This document shows, one piece after another, positions 62,315-64,000 of a stretch of 64,000 bases of DNA (within the stretch, counting starts at the first letter, position 1; every line of letters starts with the position of its first letter). The notes under the pieces are model-generated. The model saw only the letters and a program-made list of their open reading frames with translations, ran no database searches and was not told the origin of the DNA. This DNA comes from Moringa oleifera. Its lineage: Eukaryota; Streptophyta; Magnoliopsida; Brassicales; Moringaceae. The stretch spans positions 5,456,001-5,520,000 of the forward strand of contig JAJFZO010000889.1 in NCBI GenBank assembly GCA_021397835.1, given 5' to 3'. The position numbers and the translations under genes are program-made.

Positions 62315-63954
62315 TCAACTTCTGCCAAGAAGCTTTTGCAGGTGACCACTCTCCACAGCAACTTTGAGATCTGAATATCAAAGCAGCCAATTTGGTAAAA
62401 TAAAGGAAATGAGGCAAAGGAAGGGAGGAAGGGAAACTAACTTGCTATCTGAAAACTAAGAATAAGGCAGAATGACTATCCAAAATTGAAGAAAATGATA
62501 AAGCTGGGAAGTAACCATCAGAGCCACCAATATGCTTGCCATTCACAAATACTTGTGGGACAGTGTGCCGGCCTACCAAGTCCAGAAGAACATACTGAAT
62601 CTGAGATCCATCATCTGCACACATTCAAGGAGGCAAGGGGAGCCATTTCAAACCACTTCCCCACAACATGGATATATATAGTAGCTAATGATAGTGAAAA
62701 TAGCTATTAGTTACCTCTGAGATCAAGCTCCACAACAGAAGGCTTTTCATGTAGCTCACTGAAAATCCGCTTGGCACGCATGGAATACCTAGCATAGCAA
62801 CAGGACAATGCAAAAGCGGAATCCGTTCTTACACCACAAGGAGATAGAGAGAGGAAACAGAAATGACATGTGCCACCAAAATAAATTTGGCTACTTTTCC
62901 TTTTTACCTTTGCTGGCAGCTAGCAAACAGTCATACCAAATACATGATCAGCCATGCATTAATCAGGTTAATCTAGCAACTTCTAGCAAGAAACATAAGA
63001 TGATGTAGCATCTTTTACATCCTAGTTTAGTCTTCTCGGACACCCTTCTACATATATCCCAAAGTAATTGCCATGATAAATAAATACAAACTTCATGGCT
63101 CATTCCAAAAGGAGAAGATACATCGTAGCCCCTGACCCTAAACTTGAACCAGAAGCTTCTAGTCGCTATCTATAAGATCACAATCATGATCTATCACTTC
63201 CAAGCTATGAGATTTTGAGAAGTTGGTCCTGCGAAGGTGATCTGAAATACTAAGAAGAACAGTCTTGTGTAAGGTTCACTGTTTAAAAGTTTCAAATTGA
63301 TCAATTAAATAGCAGACTCCAACTTGCTTTCTGATGCAGTCTATGAATCTCCTTCAAGCACTGGTTCTAATGAAATTATTCTATTCAAGGCAAACACGAA
63401 TTCACCCCCCCCACCCCCCCCTTCCCACATCATAGTCAGGCGATATGTGAATATAGCTCTTTGTATTGCTAAATTTTCCAGGTCCTTAACCAATGTGAGA
63501 AGATTTCCATAAACTTAATAAGTAGAAACTAGAAAGTGAATCTATTAACAACATCAGGATAATTGCAACACCAAGTGCATTCACATACAAAGCATCCAAC
63601 ATACTGTCCATTGAACCCCAACTTCACGCTGTCAAACAAACCCCTCTAACAATTTTCTATCAAGTGAAGGCTAAATTAAGAATTATCGGCAACTAACTGA
63701 TTGATTACTCATAATAAGAATCTAAAATACTCAACTGAGATCTGAGAGAGGGGGAGAGAGAGAGAGAGAGAGGACAATGCTTACGGGCAGTATGATTTAG
63801 AGAAGATAACGATCTTGTTGGAGAAGATGGTGTTTTGTACAAATGCCGAAGCTGAATTGGTGGCGGTGGCTGCTTTCGGTGAATCACACAATAGCAATAA
63901 TAGCAATATGAAAATCACAGCAACAACACCACCACTCGACTGAATTCTGCTCAT
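62315..63954 (-). CDS. GRXC3: Glutaredoxin C3 type, secretory pathway
   Basis: A 132-aa CPYC/CPYS-class dithiol glutaredoxin that uses glutathione to reduce disulfides or remove glutathione from proteins. Exons in coding order: 63954-63785, 62788-62715, 62614-62516, 62370-62315; lengths 170, 74, 99 and 56 keep the frame to a TGA stop. An N-terminal hydrophobic segment (about residues 9-23) is a signal peptide or anchor. The active site CPYS falls at about residues 56-59 and is split by intron 1 within the Pro codon. The glutathione-binding [17 protein letters not shown] motif follows in exon 3. Length and exon pattern match Arabidopsis GRXC3 (At1g77370) better than the shorter C2 or the chloroplast forms. 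Intron 1 is about 1 kb and carries a GA/CT tract beside the donor and a C-rich run near 63403-63421. The promoter lies outside the window. Confidence 0.93.
63751..63772. repeat. GA microsatellite beside the GRXC3 intron 1 donor
   Basis: A GA run on the plus strand becomes a CT tract in the pre-mRNA, starting about a dozen bases after the 5' splice site and ending in CTCTCTCAG, which resembles a 3' splice site. Confidence 0.8.
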
Positions 63955-64000
63955 CTTCCCTTCCGATTCTGCTTCAACTGATTGAAATTCTGTTCTTCTG

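Noticed and set aside
1..64000. CRISPR arrays, bacterial operons, phage or organellar inserts
   Set aside because: No regularly spaced repeats and no prokaryotic gene organisation; all recognised genes are spliced plant nuclear genes.

Overview
This is a nuclear segment from a dicotyledonous plant. The genes are split into many short exons with GT-AG introns, the intergenic DNA is AT-rich with (GA)n, (CT)n and (TA)n microsatellites, and the proteins are plant-specific families (GH35 beta-galactosidase with a SUEL lectin tail, SHI/STY zinc-finger factor, PMT-type methyltransferase, WAT1, RTE1-homolog). The proteins look most like those of rosids, but the species cannot be fixed from the sequence. 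I see no bacterial, organellar or viral content and no transposon open reading frame.

Layout. 1-3300: gene-free, with promoter-like patches. 3523-8540 (+): beta-galactosidase, BGAL3 type, 19 exons. 9662-11304 (-): thioredoxin h, 3 exons. 12653-13679 (-): RTE1-HOMOLOG (RTH), 2 coding exons and a probable upstream 5'UTR exon. 16245-17857 (-): 2-oxoglutarate-dependent dioxygenase of the AOP type. 19062-21457 (+): purple acid phosphatase, PAP25 type. 21911-23708 (-): WAT1-type EamA transporter. 24311-32251 (+): MORC6-type GHKL ATPase, 18 exons with one GC-AG intron. 33873-40257 (+): FG-GAP repeat membrane protein, NERD1 type. 40258-50607: a 10 kb gene-free stretch with many GAGA tracts. 50608-52146 (+): SHI/STYLISH transcription factor. 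52147-58164: mostly empty, with one unrecognised small gene candidate on the minus strand near 56.3 kb. 58165-61643 (+): pectin methyltransferase-like PMT27 type. 62315-63954 (-): secretory glutaredoxin C3. For each multi-exon model, exon lengths and phases were summed and give an uninterrupted reading frame.

The genes are independently transcribed and do not form an operon-like pathway. Two themes recur: cell wall and secretory system (BGAL, PMT, the WAT1 family linked to secondary walls, the NERD1-type Golgi protein, GRXC3) and hormone signalling (SHI/STY to auxin synthesis, WAT1 to vacuolar auxin, RTH to ethylene). From memory, thioredoxin h1, RTH, NERD1, STY1 and the PMT are consecutive in Arabidopsis (At3g51030 to At3g51070), and BGAL3 and PAP25 are neighbours (At4g36360/36350). 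The window therefore appears to keep an ancestral gene order that was later split between duplicated segments.

I found no convincing new multi-gene system. The most interesting points are: a strong-context overlapping uORF on the SHI/STY start codon; the GAGA/telobox-rich desert upstream of that gene; the unrecognised small gene at 56.3 kb; two in-frame acceptors in RTH; the GC-AG intron in the MORC gene; and an E2F/G-box/E2F cluster at 223-254.
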